Shown: positions 51,349 through 60,939, counted from the stretch's first letter. The stretch: DNA of 64,000 bases from Chitinimonas arctica (GCF_007431345.1 NZ_CP041730.1:4154001-4218000); one strand, 5' to 3'. Numbers and translations are program-made. Notes: generated by a model from the sequence alone, not told the origin.

Positions 51349-51633
51349 CTAGCCCTTCCAGTATGGGTAGCCCACCCGGTGGTAGTACTCGTAGGCCATG
51401 CTCCGCTCATCCGAGCCGTTGCTGCTGTAGCCATCTTTACGCGGGCTACTGGCCCAATTCATGATGCCGCACACATCAGCCACGAAGCCGCGCAACACGA
51501 TTTCCGGCTCCGCCAGCGGCACGACTTCCACAGCACTTAGCCCATTATCCCGTAGCCAATTCTTGAGCTGGTAATTGCTGCCCGTTGCGCTGGCCCGGTC
51601 CGTGAGGATTTTCACGGTCTGGCCTTCGTTCAA
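51349..51633 (-). CDS. Hypothetical protein or fragment
   Basis: A 94-residue frame from a TTG (MNEGQTVKILTDRASATGSN...) with an in-frame stop two codons before it. It reads like protein (LRDNGLSAVEVVPLAEPEIV). No family. It may be the C-terminal part of a gene broken at the junction with the gpR fragment. Confidence 0.35.
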   Translation of the reverse strand: MNEGQTVKILTDRASATGSNYQLKNWLRDNGLSAVEVVPLAEPEIVLRGFVADVCGIMNWASSPRKDGYSSNGSDERSMAYEYYHRVGYPYWKG

Positions 51634-51638
51634 CCAGC

Positions 51639-51778
51639 CTTATACTCGCAGCAACATCGCGTTGATCGGTTCGCCAATGTCCCGCGGGGAACCGCCCTTG
51701 CATCCGCATGGCGACGTGATGCATTGGGAACTGTTTATCAAGGGAGCCAAGGTGGGTGAATGGGATGCGCAACCGTGA
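51639..51778 (+). pseudogene. C-terminal fragment of P2-type tail completion protein R
   Basis: YTRSNIALIGSPMSRGEPPL followed by HWELFIKGAKVGEWDAQP. The end matches P2 gpR, which closes with a MELYINGELVSKWDE-like segment. The 5' two thirds are missing. It is directly followed by gpS, as in P2. Confidence 0.65.
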
Positions 51779-52224
51779 ACGATCTACACGCCTTGACCGA
51801 CTGGTGCGATGCCTTGCTTACGAAGCTGGAGCCCGCCCAGCGACGCCAGCTGGCGCGCGAGATTGCCCTGGCGCTACGCCGCGCCAATGCCCAGCGCATC
51901 GCGCAGCAAGTCACGCCGGAGGGTGAACCGTTCGCACCGCGCAAGACCGGCAACAGCCGCGACCAGCGCGGCAAGCTGCGGCGGCCGATGTTCGCCAAAT
52001 TGCGCACCCTACGATTTCTGAAGACGCAAACGACGGATGAGGCAGCTACAGTGGGATTTGCTGGACGGATCGGGCGGATCGCCAAGGTTCACCAGTTCGG
52101 CCTACGTGACCGGGTAACACCGGGCGGACCGGCAGTCCTTTATCCGGCACGCCCGTTGCTGGGAGTCAATACGGATGACTTGGCGGTGCTGAAGTTGGCC
52201 ATCTTGCAGCACCTGACGAGTTGA
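51775..52224 (+). CDS. Tail completion protein S (P2 gpS-like)
   Basis: A 149-aa protein from a GTG overlapping the gpR stop: NDLHALTDWCDALLTKLEPA, RRANAQRIAQQVTPEGEPFA, KLRRPMFAKLRTLRFLK, and RIAKVHQFGLRD, all typical of the phage virion morphogenesis family. It seems intact though its operon is not. The main tail module has no gpS, so this copy may still serve it. Confidence 0.88.
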   Translation: MNDLHALTDWCDALLTKLEPAQRRQLAREIALALRRANAQRIAQQVTPEGEPFAPRKTGNSRDQRGKLRRPMFAKLRTLRFLKTQTTDEAATVGFAGRIGRIAKVHQFGLRDRVTPGGPAVLYPARPLLGVNTDDLAVLKLAILQHLTS

Positions 52225-52270
52225 CATCGAGAACACCACCCTGCCGTGGTAACGCAGGAGGCACCAAAGC

Positions 52271-52627
52271 GTGAAATATCAAATCGTCGAACTCAACCAT
52301 GAACATAGCGGCGGCGAAATCTTCCTTTTCCTGTGCATCGATGCACCGCGTAGACCCCTGTGGCACTTTGGCCTGGCACTTGAGGGCGTGCAACTCACTA
52401 ACGGGGGAGCCATACACCAGGTCAGCAGGGAGTTTGAAACGGAAGATTTGGCCATAACGCATATGACCACCCGACTGATCGATTTGGCGGTCCACCACGC
52501 CATGGCGATTGAAGAGCTGGAACCGACCCCATTGGCGGCGGCGCATGTCGTCGCGATCTGCCGCGCCTACCGTGAAGTGGAGCCATACGGATTTGTGCGC
52601 TCAAGGGAAGCGAAGGGGCTATCCTGA
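52271..52627 (+). CDS. Hypothetical protein
   Basis: A 118-aa protein (MKYQIVELNHEHSGGEIFLF...), alpha/beta, with GCAGGAGG upstream. It is between gpS and V, where related phages carry unknown small genes. No family is recognised. Confidence 0.55.
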   Translation: MKYQIVELNHEHSGGEIFLFLCIDAPRRPLWHFGLALEGVQLTNGGAIHQVSREFETEDLAITHMTTRLIDLAVHHAMAIEELEPTPLAAAHVVAICRAYREVEPYGFVRSREAKGLS

Positions 52628-52631
52628 AGGG

Positions 52632-52919
52632 GTGTTGCCGACCCTGGGGAATGGCGTGTTCAAAGTCTACTTACGCGATGCGGATAAGCTCATCAGCGAA
52701 AAAACCCTGACGCTCGATGCGCAAGCCGCCTTGCGGGCCTTTGAAACGCTGGTCAATCGTGCCGAGCTGGACGGTCAAAATTTCTGGGCCGTGCTGTCCT
52801 TGGACGGCATACCGCTTGCGCAGCACAAGTTCGATACCTCCCCCAAAAGCGCGATGTATTTTTGGCGGGGCCGCATCAATCACCTCGCGCAAAACACCGC
52901 GCTAGCCGGGCACGCCTAG
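52632..52919 (+). CDS. Hypothetical protein
   Basis: A 95-aa protein from GTG with GAAGGG upstream: LGNGVFKVYLRDADKLISEK and a C-terminal FWRGRINHLAQNTA. Resembles short proteins often seen in betaproteobacterial islands, but I cannot name the family. Five bases after the preceding gene. Confidence 0.55.
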   Translation: MLPTLGNGVFKVYLRDADKLISEKTLTLDAQAALRAFETLVNRAELDGQNFWAVLSLDGIPLAQHKFDTSPKSAMYFWRGRINHLAQNTALAGHA

Positions 52920-53005
52920 CACCTGCTCGTCACGCTCACGGGTAGCGACGCCCGGCACAACGTCCACCGCATGACCATTCCCCCTGTGCCCGGCATCCTG
53001 GGCGC

Positions 53006-53314
53006 ATGGATACCGCCCCCGACCTCAACCGCCGTTTAGAAAGCCTCCTGCGTTTCGGCACCATCGCCGAAATCGATCACGACCGCGCCCTCTGCCGTGT
53101 GCAAACCGGCAAGCTCCTGACCGACTGGCTACCGTGGCTTAGCCCGCGCGCCGGCCAAACCCGCCAATGGAATCCGCCCACCAAGGGCGAGCAGGTGATG
53201 CTGCTTTCGCCGAGTGGCGATCCGGCCACCGGGGCCGTGCTGCCTGGCTTGTTTTCCGATACCCACAAAGCCCCCAGCAAACAACCCTCGCTCCACGTCA
53301 CCGCCTACCCATGA
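53006..53314 (+). pseudogene. Truncated second baseplate V gene
   Basis: 102 codons aligning with the N-terminal OB-like half of the intact V at 28498 (DWLPWLSPRAG, PPTKGEQVMLLSPSG). It stops where the spike repeats should begin, so the piercing part is missing. Confidence 0.75.
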
Positions 53315-53348
53315 GGTCTGGGCTCTATGTAGGTGCTGACCAGGGGCA

Positions 53349-53482
53349 ATTTCACGTGTGACTAGCGTGTGAATACACAAGCCGTTTGAAGCCGCTCTAA
53401 GCCACCGGGTGATGGTCTGGAAACCGTGGAAACCTTGCAACTACGTGGTTTTGAGCGGTTTTGAGCGGTTTGGGGCGGTTTA
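53349..53482. repeat. Element end repeats
   Basis: CAATTTCACGTGTGACT... resembles 885-950. Further right, GGTTTTGAGC / GGTTTTGAGC / GGTTTGGGGC (53451-53480) is a three-copy 10-11-bp tandem repeat. Position near the right attachment repeat suggests recombinase or host-factor sites. Confidence 0.4.
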
Positions 53483-53486
53483 GAGA

Positions 53487-53521
53487 TGGCGCCTCCGACA
53501 GGAATCGAACCTGTGACGGCG
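53487..53521 (-). other. tRNA 3'-end-like fragment
   Basis: On the minus strand ACAGG-TTCGATT-CCTGT (a perfect T arm) followed by an acceptor strand CGGAGGC-G-CCA. The rest of a tRNA is absent. The G discriminator before CCA would fit a tRNA-Arg. Probably a scar from an element that used another tRNA. Confidence 0.5.
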
Positions 53522-53645
53522 CTCCCGGCACGAATGTCAAAAAGACATACCTGCAAAAGAACACGACAGACGCTACCAATCGCAGTGCAGAGTCTGAACT
53601 TCAGCCTATGCTGTACTTTCAACCAATCACGCCCCAAGGAAGCTT

Positions 53646-53888
53646 ATGAACGAACCGCTCTTTCTGACCGCCGAAGAAGTAGTTGTGCTAACCGGCATTG
53701 CCACAGGCAGAGGCGGCCGGACCAGGGAGGAACTTCAGTGTGACTGGTTGCGGCTCAATGCCCTAGCCCACAAGGTCAATGCCCGTGGAGCACCCATTGT
53801 GTACCGCTCGCAATTCCTTAGTAGCCCCCCTCGGGTGAAAGAAGAAAAACCTCAGTGGGTGCCTGGTGTATTGAGGTCGGGCGCGTAG
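53646..53888 (+). CDS. DUF4224-like protein
   Basis: An 80-aa protein: MNEPLFLTAEEVVVLTGIAT, then LNALAHKVNARGAPIVYRSQ. DUF4224 proteins normally sit just upstream of a phage integrase and may act like an excisionase. No integrase follows here before the attachment repeat, so it is probably left from another element. Confidence 0.75.
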   Translation: MNEPLFLTAEEVVVLTGIATGRGGRTREELQCDWLRLNALAHKVNARGAPIVYRSQFLSSPPRVKEEKPQWVPGVLRSGA

Positions 53889-54040
53889 TAGTGACCAAAA
53901 AAGCACCCCTGCGAGGTATGCTAATTTCTTGCTATGCCCTGGTGAGATTCAGGCAGATTGTGGCTTAGCATGCTAGGAAATACAGCGCGGCAAGCACGGT
54001 ATATCCAATAAAAACAGCCACTTACCATTGACTCTCACCA

Positions 54041-54085
54041 TTCGTAATGCGAAGGTCGTCAGTTCGATTCCGATCATCGGCACCA
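54041..54085 (+). repeat. Right attachment repeat (3' end of tRNA-Thr CGT)
   Basis: Identical over 45 bp to 1128-1172. Upstream bases (CCACTTACCATTGACTCTCACCA) do not form a tRNA 5' half. Similarity continues weakly past the CCA (ATCAA..CTTAG). It marks the boundary with chromosomal genes. Confidence 0.85.
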
Positions 54086-54092
54086 TAGAATC

Positions 54093-54122
54093 AAGGGCTT
54101 AGCTGCATGGCTAAGCCCTTTT
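54093..54122 (+). terminator. Terminator behind the right attachment repeat
   Basis: AAGGGCTTAGC / GCTAAGCCCTT, 11-bp stem with a 6-nt loop, then TTC. It is the likely original tRNA-Thr terminator. Confidence 0.8.
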
Positions 54123-54260
54123 CTTATGTGCGCTCAGGATGGCGCGGTAATGCTCCCGTCTCTCCCATCCGCTGCGCCTTAGCTGCTTATGCAAGCCGCG
54201 GCGCGGCATGACAGAATCGTGTCCCGCGCCGCGCGCGCAAGCCATTTGCGAGGATAGCCC

Positions 54261-54587
54261 ATGTCGTTCACCACCCCGGAAACCAACGATCGCCTGGCTG
54301 GCGTCAACCAGAAGATCCTGGCGGAGGGCGAGACCTTGCCCGCCGTGACGCTCAAGGACGGCAGCAAGGTACAGACGGGTACCGTCGCCACCATGCTGCA
54401 TAACGTCGGACTGTATAACGAGGGCGCGCGTGGCGAGGTTGAGCGTGAGTTGGAGCTTGCCGTGGCGACACTGTTCAAGGTGGGATTATTCGATCTCTTT
54501 TCGCCGGAGGAGTGGGTCGCCGGCGACAATCCCGGCCGCCGTTTCGTCGGACTGAAGGCGCAGGCCTACCAGGCGGGCCAACGCTAA
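54261..54587 (+). CDS. Conserved hypothetical protein
   Basis: A 108-aa cytosolic protein (MSFTTPETNDRLAGVNQKIL...), with LPAVTLKDGSKVQTGTVATM and LFSPEEWVAGDNPGRRFVGL. AGGATAG precedes the start. It looks like a housekeeping small protein of unknown role; a stand-alone gene upstream of the yfiR operon. Confidence 0.7.
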   Translation: MSFTTPETNDRLAGVNQKILAEGETLPAVTLKDGSKVQTGTVATMLHNVGLYNEGARGEVERELELAVATLFKVGLFDLFSPEEWVAGDNPGRRFVGLKAQAYQAGQR

Positions 54588-54727
54588 AGCGACCGGGCGT
54601 CGTTGCGGGAAATCCAGCCACTTGCCGCGATTGCATGTCCCCCAGCCGAATGGCCCCCACGTGCTAAGGTTGGAAGGCGGCGGGGGCATGCACCCCGCGC
54701 CGCGGCACGACAGGAGGACGGCTTACG

Positions 54728-55333
54728 GTGGGGATCGCTGCGCGTATCGTCGATTGGGTTTCGCCGCTTGCCGGTATCCACGCCAGGCGGCAAGATCTGC
54801 GCCTGCCGACGGGGCTGTTTGCCTGCTTGGTGTATGGCGCCATGCTGCCCTCCGTGACCGCCGCCCCATCGGCCATGACGGCCGCCCAATTGAAGGCGGC
54901 CTTTATCTTCAATTTCAGCAAATATACGCAATGGCCGGAAGAGGCTGCCCGAACGGATACGCCTTTTTTTATTTGCCTGCTCAATGGCAAAAGCGAAACA
55001 GGCCTGGCCATACTGGGTATCGAAGGCAAACAGTCGCAGAGCCGCAAGCTGCAGGTGCAAGTCGTCAACGAAGCCGAGCAGCTTAAAACCTGCCACATCG
55101 TCTTTCTGGAAGGTGCGGCGGGCAAGCACAAAGCCATGCTGGATGGCTTGGGGGGCGCGCCGGTGCTGACTGTCGGCGACGGCGAAGGTTTTATCGGCCA
55201 AGGTGGGGTCATCGGCTTGGTGACCGCTGGCGGCAAGCTGGGTTTCGAGATCAATCTGGCGGTCGCCAAGCGGGCAAGACTGAGGCTCAACGCTCAGTTG
55301 CTGAGCTTGGCACGCACTGTTCAGGAGCTTTGA
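54728..55333 (+). CDS. YfiR-family periplasmic protein (DUF4154)
   Basis: A 201-aa exported protein from GTG, with a signal-like segment (about 28-50). The mature part begins [20 protein letters not shown] and contains [27 protein letters not shown], and [19 protein letters not shown], all DUF4154 landmarks. YfiR in Pseudomonas represses a diguanylate cyclase. In operons like this one, it partners a hybrid kinase and a TonB receptor. Eight bases before the kinase start. Confidence 0.9.
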   Translation: MGIAARIVDWVSPLAGIHARRQDLRLPTGLFACLVYGAMLPSVTAAPSAMTAAQLKAAFIFNFSKYTQWPEEAARTDTPFFICLLNGKSETGLAILGIEGKQSQSRKLQVQVVNEAEQLKTCHIVFLEGAAGKHKAMLDGLGGAPVLTVGDGEGFIGQGGVIGLVTAGGKLGFEINLAVAKRARLRLNAQLLSLARTVQEL

Positions 55334-55340
55334 GCCGAGC

Positions 55341-58121
55341 ATGCCTAGCCAATTACGACAACTCTCGCTGGGTCACAAGATCGTCGTTCTCATCGTGCTG
55401 TCGACCGGTATGGCCGTTTGCGCCGCCTTTGCGCTATTCGCCTTGCACCTGATCGCGGAAAGGCAGGGCGAGACCCGGGAGCAGCTGCACAATATTGCCC
55501 GCATTCTCAGTTTTGGCAGTGCGCCGGCCTTGGAGTTTCAAGATGACCAGGCGGCTCGCGCGATCCTCACCTCGCTGCGGGCCGACCCTCATATTGTCTC
55601 GGCGCAATTGGGCGACCGTAGCGGTAAGGTATTGGCTCGTTATGGCGAACTGTCGCCGGCGGTGGACGAGTCCGCGTGGCTGGCAACCCACCTTCGCCTG
55701 CGTGTGCCGGTGCTATCGGATCGGCAAGTCGTCGGGTATCTGGAGATAGTGGCCGACCTGGGCCATATGCGCGCCAGCCTGCGGGAGGATTTCCTTTACT
55801 TGCTGGGGGCCAGCGCCACCGCCTTGTTGGTGGCCGTTCTATTGGCTTGGCGATATACCCGGAGGGTACTGGCGCCGATAGAGGATCTGGCGCAAACAGT
55901 CGATCGAATCGCCCGGGGAAGGGACTATGCCTTGCGGGTAGCCTCGCGCAGCGCCAAGGACGAAGTGGGCCTGCTGATCGATCGCTTCAACGATATGCTT
56001 GGCCAGATACAAGGCCGCGATGAGGATCTGCGCGACCATCGCGACCATCTGGAAAGCCTGGTCGCGGCCCGGACCGGTGAGCTGCAATTGGCCAAGGAAG
56101 CCGCCGAGCAGGCCAATCGCGCCAAGAGCGATTTCCTCGCTACCATGAGCCATGAAATACGCACGCCGATGAATGGTGTGCTCGGCATGACCGAACTGCT
56201 GCTGCAGACCCCGCTTAGTCACCAGCAAGCCCGCTTTGTCGAGGTAGCCAAGCGCTCCGGCGAAGACCTGCTGTTGATCATCAATGACATCCTGGATTTT
56301 TCCAGGATCGAGGCAGGCAAGCTACGGCTCGACGAGGCTCCCCTATTGGTGGCCGATTTGATCGAAGATATCGGCGCGAGCTTCGCTGTCGGCGCCCATG
56401 CCAAAAAGCTGGAATTGATCTGCGATACCGGCAATCCGGCGCTCGCCGTGATGGGCGATGCGCCGCGCCTGCGGCAGGTGCTGACCAATCTGGTCGGCAA
56501 TGCCATCAAGTTCACCGAGCAGGGCGAAGTGCTGATACGGGTGGAGGCGAGGGAGGAAACGGCGGAGGAGGTGGTGTTGCGATTTTCGGTGAGCGACACC
56601 GGCATCGGCTTGTCGCCGGCACAGCACGAACGTTTATTTCAGGCCTTCAGCCAGGCGGACAGCTCGACTACCCGGCGCTACGGCGGGACAGGACTCGGCC
56701 TGGCCATTTCGCAGCGCCTGATCGGCCTGATGGGAGGACATATTCAGGTCGAGAGCGAGTCAGGGCGAGGCTCGACCTTTTATTTTCAATTGCGTATGGG
56801 CAAGACCATGTTGCCGGCCGCCTGTGAGCTACCCGGACCCGCGCTGCCGGATCTGCATGTGCTGATCGTGGATGACAACGCAAGCAACCGCGAGATCCTG
56901 GAGTTGCAACTACACGGCTGGGGGCTGCGGCATGCCAGCGCGGTCGATGGCGCGGAAGGGCTGGGCATGCTGTACCGGGAAGCCTCGCAGCTGCATGCTT
57001 TTGATCTGTTGCTGTGCGATATGAGCATGCCGGAAATGAGTGGCTTGGATCTGGTTCGGCGCATCAGGAGCAATAGCCTGTTCGATCGTCTACGGGTGAT
57101 TATGCTCAGTTCGGTCAACGAAAGCCTGCTGGATACCGAGTTCGACGATATCCAGATCGACCACTTTCTCACCAAGCCCGTACGTCAGGCCGAGCTGTAT
57201 AGGGCCATCCTGACGCCGAAGGACGCGGCGCACGTATCGTCGCCAGCCTCCCCGGCCGTTGCGCCCGCACCCTTGGGCATCTCCACCCGAGATTGGCGCA
57301 TCCTGGTGGCGGAGGATCATCTGGTGAACCAGGAGGTAGCCCTGAACATGCTGGCCAAGCTGGGGTGCCAGGCCGATCTGGCCAATGATGGCGCGGAGGC
57401 ATTGCGCCTGTGGCGGTCCGGCGAATACGACTTGGTGTTGATGGACTGCTATATGCCTTTGGTGGATGGGTTTGCCGCGACGGCGGCCATTCGGGCCGAG
57501 GAGAAAAGCGGCGGACGCCAACACACGCCTATCGTGGCGCTGACCGCCAATGCCGTCAGTGGCGATAGCGAGCGCTGCCTGGCGGCCGGCATGGACGACT
57601 ATCTCAGCAAACCCTATCGGCAGGAAGAGTTGAGCCGTGTGCTGGTACGTTGGCTGGATAGGCCTGGTCCGGCCTTCAGCCGTCCGGGCAGCGATGCGAA
57701 TGGCCGAGCGCATGCGGGTGCACCGACGCTGCCCGACCAGGCAATCCTGGCCGGCTTGCGTGCGCTGCCGCCCCTGACGCCCGCCACGCCGCCGCCACGG
57801 GTCGCCAGGGTATTTCTCAGCAATATGCCGGCCCTGCTCGATAGTCTGGCCACGGCCCTGGCCGGTAACGAAACCGCGGGGGTGCTTGCCAGTGCTCAGG
57901 CGCTACGCGGTTGTGCCGCAGCGGTCGGTGCCCTGCCGCTGGCTGAACTTTGCCATCTGCTGGAAACCCTCGCGGGCGGCGGCATTCCCGCCGGGGTGCA
58001 TGCCTTGCTACACGAGCTTGAGCAGGAGTTCCAGCGGGTACAGCGCGCCTTGCAGGCAGTCCAGACAGATGAGGGAGCCGGCGGCCAGAGCCATGCCGGC
58101 ATGCCCCGCGATGGCGTTTGA
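55341..58121 (+). CDS. Hybrid sensor histidine kinase with two receivers and a degenerate Hpt
   Basis: A 926-aa protein. TM1 about 13-38, periplasmic CHASE8-like sensor about 40-150, TM2 about 152-170, HAMP, HisKA with His271 ([13 protein letters not shown]), HATPase (about 370-490), REC1 (about 508-625, DMSMPEMSG), REC2 (about 652-770, [10 protein letters not shown]) and a C-terminal Hpt-like bundle. In the Hpt motif, the phospho-His position is Gln853 ([16 protein letters not shown] at 57897). The relay output is therefore unclear. Co-transcribed with yfiR-like and receptor genes. Confidence 0.95.
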   Translation: MPSQLRQLSLGHKIVVLIVLSTGMAVCAAFALFALHLIAERQGETREQLHNIARILSFGSAPALEFQDDQAARAILTSLRADPHIVSAQLGDRSGKVLARYGELSPAVDESAWLATHLRLRVPVLSDRQVVGYLEIVADLGHMRASLREDFLYLLGASATALLVAVLLAWRYTRRVLAPIEDLAQTVDRIARGRDYALRVASRSAKDEVGLLIDRFNDMLGQIQGRDEDLRDHRDHLESLVAARTGELQLAKEAAEQANRAKSDFLATMSHEIRTPMNGVLGMTELLLQTPLSHQQARFVEVAKRSGEDLLLIINDILDFSRIEAGKLRLDEAPLLVADLIEDIGASFAVGAHAKKLELICDTGNPALAVMGDAPRLRQVLTNLVGNAIKFTEQGEVLIRVEAREETAEEVVLRFSVSDTGIGLSPAQHERLFQAFSQADSSTTRRYGGTGLGLAISQRLIGLMGGHIQVESESGRGSTFYFQLRMGKTMLPAACELPGPALPDLHVLIVDDNASNREILELQLHGWGLRHASAVDGAEGLGMLYREASQLHAFDLLLCDMSMPEMSGLDLVRRIRSNSLFDRLRVIMLSSVNESLLDTEFDDIQIDHFLTKPVRQAELYRAILTPKDAAHVSSPASPAVAPAPLGISTRDWRILVAEDHLVNQEVALNMLAKLGCQADLANDGAEALRLWRSGEYDLVLMDCYMPLVDGFAATAAIRAEEKSGGRQHTPIVALTANAVSGDSERCLAAGMDDYLSKPYRQEELSRVLVRWLDRPGPAFSRPGSDANGRAHAGAPTLPDQAILAGLRALPPLTPATPPPRVARVFLSNMPALLDSLATALAGNETAGVLASAQALRGCAAAVGALPLAELCHLLETLAGGGIPAGVHALLHELEQEFQRVQRALQAVQTDEGAGGQSHAGMPRDGV

Positions 58122-58169
58122 TTTGCTTGCCGGTAGGGAAGCTTGCAGCAGCTTCGTCAAGGAGAAGCC

Positions 58170-60320
58170 ATGTCGCGCGCAATACCGATTTCCCTTTGCC
58201 TGGCGTGGGCGGTGACAGTACGGGCGAATGAAGGCGTGGATCTGTTCGATCTGGATTTGAAGACGCTGCTGGATGTTTCCATCAGTACCGCCTCGCGCGT
58301 TGCCGAGCCCCGCCGCAAGGTACCCGGAACGGTCTATATACTGACGCGTGCCGATATCCGGGCGCGCGGCTATCGGCATCTGGGCGAGCTGTTGCGCGAT
58401 CTGCCGGGTGTGGATCGGCACCAGAACAGCAGCGGCAGTTTCTTCAACCGTTTTGGCCTGCGCGGCCTGGTCGGCAACAACAAGCTGGTGGTGCTGCAAG
58501 ACGGCGTACGCATCGGTGCGCCGGCGGGGGAGCCGCTGGTACTGGCCGATAACTATCCCTTGTATGCGGTCGAGCGGGTTGAGGTGGCCATGGGACCGGG
58601 TTCGGCGCTCTATGGCGCCGATGCGGTCAGCGGAGTCGTGCAGATGTTTTCCCTCCGGGATGCGCCAGCGGTTTCGCTGGAAGCCGGCGATCAGGGCTTT
58701 CGGCGAACAGATGCCTACTTCAGCCATGAGGGCGATCTCCGACTGCGCTTGGGCGTACATCGCCAGATCGACGATCATGCCGATCTTGCCGCGAGCTATC
58801 CGGCCTTGTTCCGGCCAGGAGACCTGCTTGATTTTACCGGTAAGGTAGTGATTCCCGCCGACCGGCGGGCTGCTTTCCACGGCCGTACGGAAAGCGAGCA
58901 GGCCATTGCCGACGTAGCGTATGGCAATTGGCGGCTAGGCTGGATCCACCAAGGTTACCAGCACCCCACCGGCTCGGGCGACCTGCCGGAGATCGTGGAT
59001 TACGGCGGCTTCGGGGCTTACCAGCTGGACCATCTCTACGGCGAGCGGCAGTGGTACAAGGACGGTGTCGCCGAGGGTAATCTGCGTCTGCAGTACAGCG
59101 ACTATCGGATGGATACCGGCTCGGCCTTTATCAATCGCTTCAACGGCTTTACGCCCGGCTACAAATATGCCGCCAGCCAGCGATGGCGCATCGAAGGACA
59201 GTGGCTGTGGCAATTGGGCGAGCATCGCTTGATCCTGGGTGGCGATTGGTCACGGGTCAAAGCCATCCCCAAGACGCCGGATTTGACCAGGCGCTACGAT
59301 CCCGGCCGGGCGACCGATCGGCAAGGTTTGTTCTATCCGGACACCGACAACAGCTTGCCTTTGCAGATTTTCGAGTTGTCCTACCGCGCCCATAGCCTAT
59401 TTCTGCAGGACACGGTAGCGTTGACGCCCATGGTGGAGTTGAGCGGCGGCCTGCATTACGGGCACGACAGCAATTACGGCACCACCCTGACCCCGCGTCT
59501 GAATCTGAATTGGCAAGCCGCCGAGCGGTGGCGCGCGGGGCTGCTATTCGGCAAGGCGTTCCTGGCGCCGTCGCCGCATTTTTCCTACGAGCATTTCGGT
59601 TCCTTCACCGGCCAGCGCGACGCGCAAGACCGCTATATCGCCAACCTGATGTTCGTACCCAATCCGGCGCTCAAGCCCGAGCGTCTGGATAGCCTGGAAC
59701 TCAATCTCAGTCATTACGGCGATCGCCAGGAGTGGCAATTCGCGCTTTATCACAATCGCCTGGATGGCTTGATCTTGCCCCAGCTCAGCCCGGTGCCTGT
59801 CAGTGATTTTGTGCCTGGCGGGGTAATTCGGGCCACTGGTCAGAATGCCAATGTCGGTGATGTCCGCGCCACTGGTCTTGATGTGTTCGGACGCTGGCGG
59901 CCCATGGAGCGCTTCGATCTTTGGCTGGCTTATGGTTACGCCGATGCCAGCCTGGATAGCGCCGGCATGACCAGCCATTTGCCCTATGTGGCGCGCCATA
60001 AGCTCAAAGCGGGCTTCAGCTGGCAGCTTGGCAGCAACTTGACGCTGTCCCCCACGCTGGAAGCATCGGGGCGTAGCTATCCTTTACCCCATGCGCGTGC
60101 GGACGGGGTGGATTCGGCGCCCGGCTATGGCCTGCTGCATTTGTTTGCCCGTTATCGGCTGAATTCACATGCCGAGCTGGAGCTGAGGGTTGAGAATGTC
60201 GCGGACCGTCGTTGGTTCAATGTGGGTAACAGTACCAACGCCGGCTTTGCGGCGACGCCGCAGGATGGTCGGCGTTTGGCGCTGGGGGGCGGTGGGTGTT
60301 TTAGCACCCTGCCGCCTTAA
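58170..60320 (+). CDS. TonB-dependent outer-membrane receptor
   Basis: A 716-aa receptor. Signal peptide about 1-20, plug domain about 45-165 (RHLGELLRDLPGVD, VVLQDGVRIGAPAGEP, VEVAMGPGSALYGADAVSGV), and a beta barrel ending LALGGGGCFSTLPP. No TonB-box can be named with certainty. GGAGAAG precedes the start. The ligand is unknown; it belongs to the yfiR/kinase operon, which suggests sensing coupled to uptake. Confidence 0.93.
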   Translation: MSRAIPISLCLAWAVTVRANEGVDLFDLDLKTLLDVSISTASRVAEPRRKVPGTVYILTRADIRARGYRHLGELLRDLPGVDRHQNSSGSFFNRFGLRGLVGNNKLVVLQDGVRIGAPAGEPLVLADNYPLYAVERVEVAMGPGSALYGADAVSGVVQMFSLRDAPAVSLEAGDQGFRRTDAYFSHEGDLRLRLGVHRQIDDHADLAASYPALFRPGDLLDFTGKVVIPADRRAAFHGRTESEQAIADVAYGNWRLGWIHQGYQHPTGSGDLPEIVDYGGFGAYQLDHLYGERQWYKDGVAEGNLRLQYSDYRMDTGSAFINRFNGFTPGYKYAASQRWRIEGQWLWQLGEHRLILGGDWSRVKAIPKTPDLTRRYDPGRATDRQGLFYPDTDNSLPLQIFELSYRAHSLFLQDTVALTPMVELSGGLHYGHDSNYGTTLTPRLNLNWQAAERWRAGLLFGKAFLAPSPHFSYEHFGSFTGQRDAQDRYIANLMFVPNPALKPERLDSLELNLSHYGDRQEWQFALYHNRLDGLILPQLSPVPVSDFVPGGVIRATGQNANVGDVRATGLDVFGRWRPMERFDLWLAYGYADASLDSAGMTSHLPYVARHKLKAGFSWQLGSNLTLSPTLEASGRSYPLPHARADGVDSAPGYGLLHLFARYRLNSHAELELRVENVADRRWFNVGNSTNAGFAATPQDGRRLALGGGGCFSTLPP

Positions 60321-60522
60321 ACCTCTTGCGAGCGGCAGAAATCGCGGCAAGTACTGCCTCCTCTGAAAAGTGGGGAGACGATTCGATTCCAGCAAATAGT
60401 TTCTTACGTTCTGGCAACATGGCAGGAACAGCACGTAAGCCGTGCTTCACCACCTCGTGCCATCCCTCGATTGCTGGGGTTTTGCTAGAGTTAAATTGGT
60501 CAAACTTATGTATTTTTGTCAT
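60301..60522 (-). CDS. Hypothetical protein
   Basis: A 73-aa protein (MTKIHKFDQFNSSKTPAIEG...), overlapping the receptor end by 20 bp from the other strand. C-terminal helix SEEAVLAAISAARKRFKAAG. No family is recognised. It follows an orphan HipB-like gene in the same direction, after a 195-bp gap without a lifelike frame. Confidence 0.45.
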   Translation of the reverse strand: MTKIHKFDQFNSSKTPAIEGWHEVVKHGLRAVPAMLPERKKLFAGIESSPHFSEEAVLAAISAARKRFKAAGC

Positions 60523-60717
60523 ATGACAAGTCACTCCCAATTCCGCTCGTGGCGTGAAGAATTTTATTTGCCAAGAATTTTATCGGCATTGCTCCATTCG
60601 AGTTGAAAGTAAAGAACAATGGCTTCGTGTCCACAAGCGCCCCTTTAACCAGATGGGGGGCAGACGCCGTAGGTTTGGAACCATGCATCGAGTTGATGGG
60701 GCATGGCTGTCACCTTC

Positions 60718-60939
60718 TTAAGGTAGATCCAGCCCGGTAAGAGCAAGTTCCACCCCAAGCGCTGCAATCACTTTTAATACGCTCTGCAACTGCACGGTCG
60801 GCTTGCCTGCTTCGAGATCAACAATAAAGCGCACACCGACACCAGCGGCGAGCGCCAGGTCGGGCTGGGTAAGTCCTAGCTGCTTGCGAGCCAGACGCAA
60901 GGCGGAACCAAGCTGGGCTGCGGATTGAATGGGCATCAT
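60718..60939 (-). CDS. HipB-like XRE antitoxin/regulator, orphan
   Basis: A 73-aa helix-turn-helix protein: LARKQLGLTQPDLALAAGVG, then IVDLEAGKPTVQLQSVLKVI. This is the y4mF/HipB pattern. The HipA kinase expected directly downstream is not present; the 60523-60717 stretch has no matching frame. Confidence 0.85.
   Translation of the reverse strand: MMPIQSAAQLGSALRLARKQLGLTQPDLALAAGVGVRFIVDLEAGKPTVQLQSVLKVIAALGVELALTGLDLP

Noticed and set aside
53461..53649. Plus-strand frame beginning MSGLGRFRDGASDRNRTCD
   Set aside because: A known type of false frame produced by reading the complement of a tRNA 3' end.
60506..60717. HipA toxin downstream of the HipB-like gene
   Set aside because: The available frames are short and do not resemble HipA; the kinase is absent.
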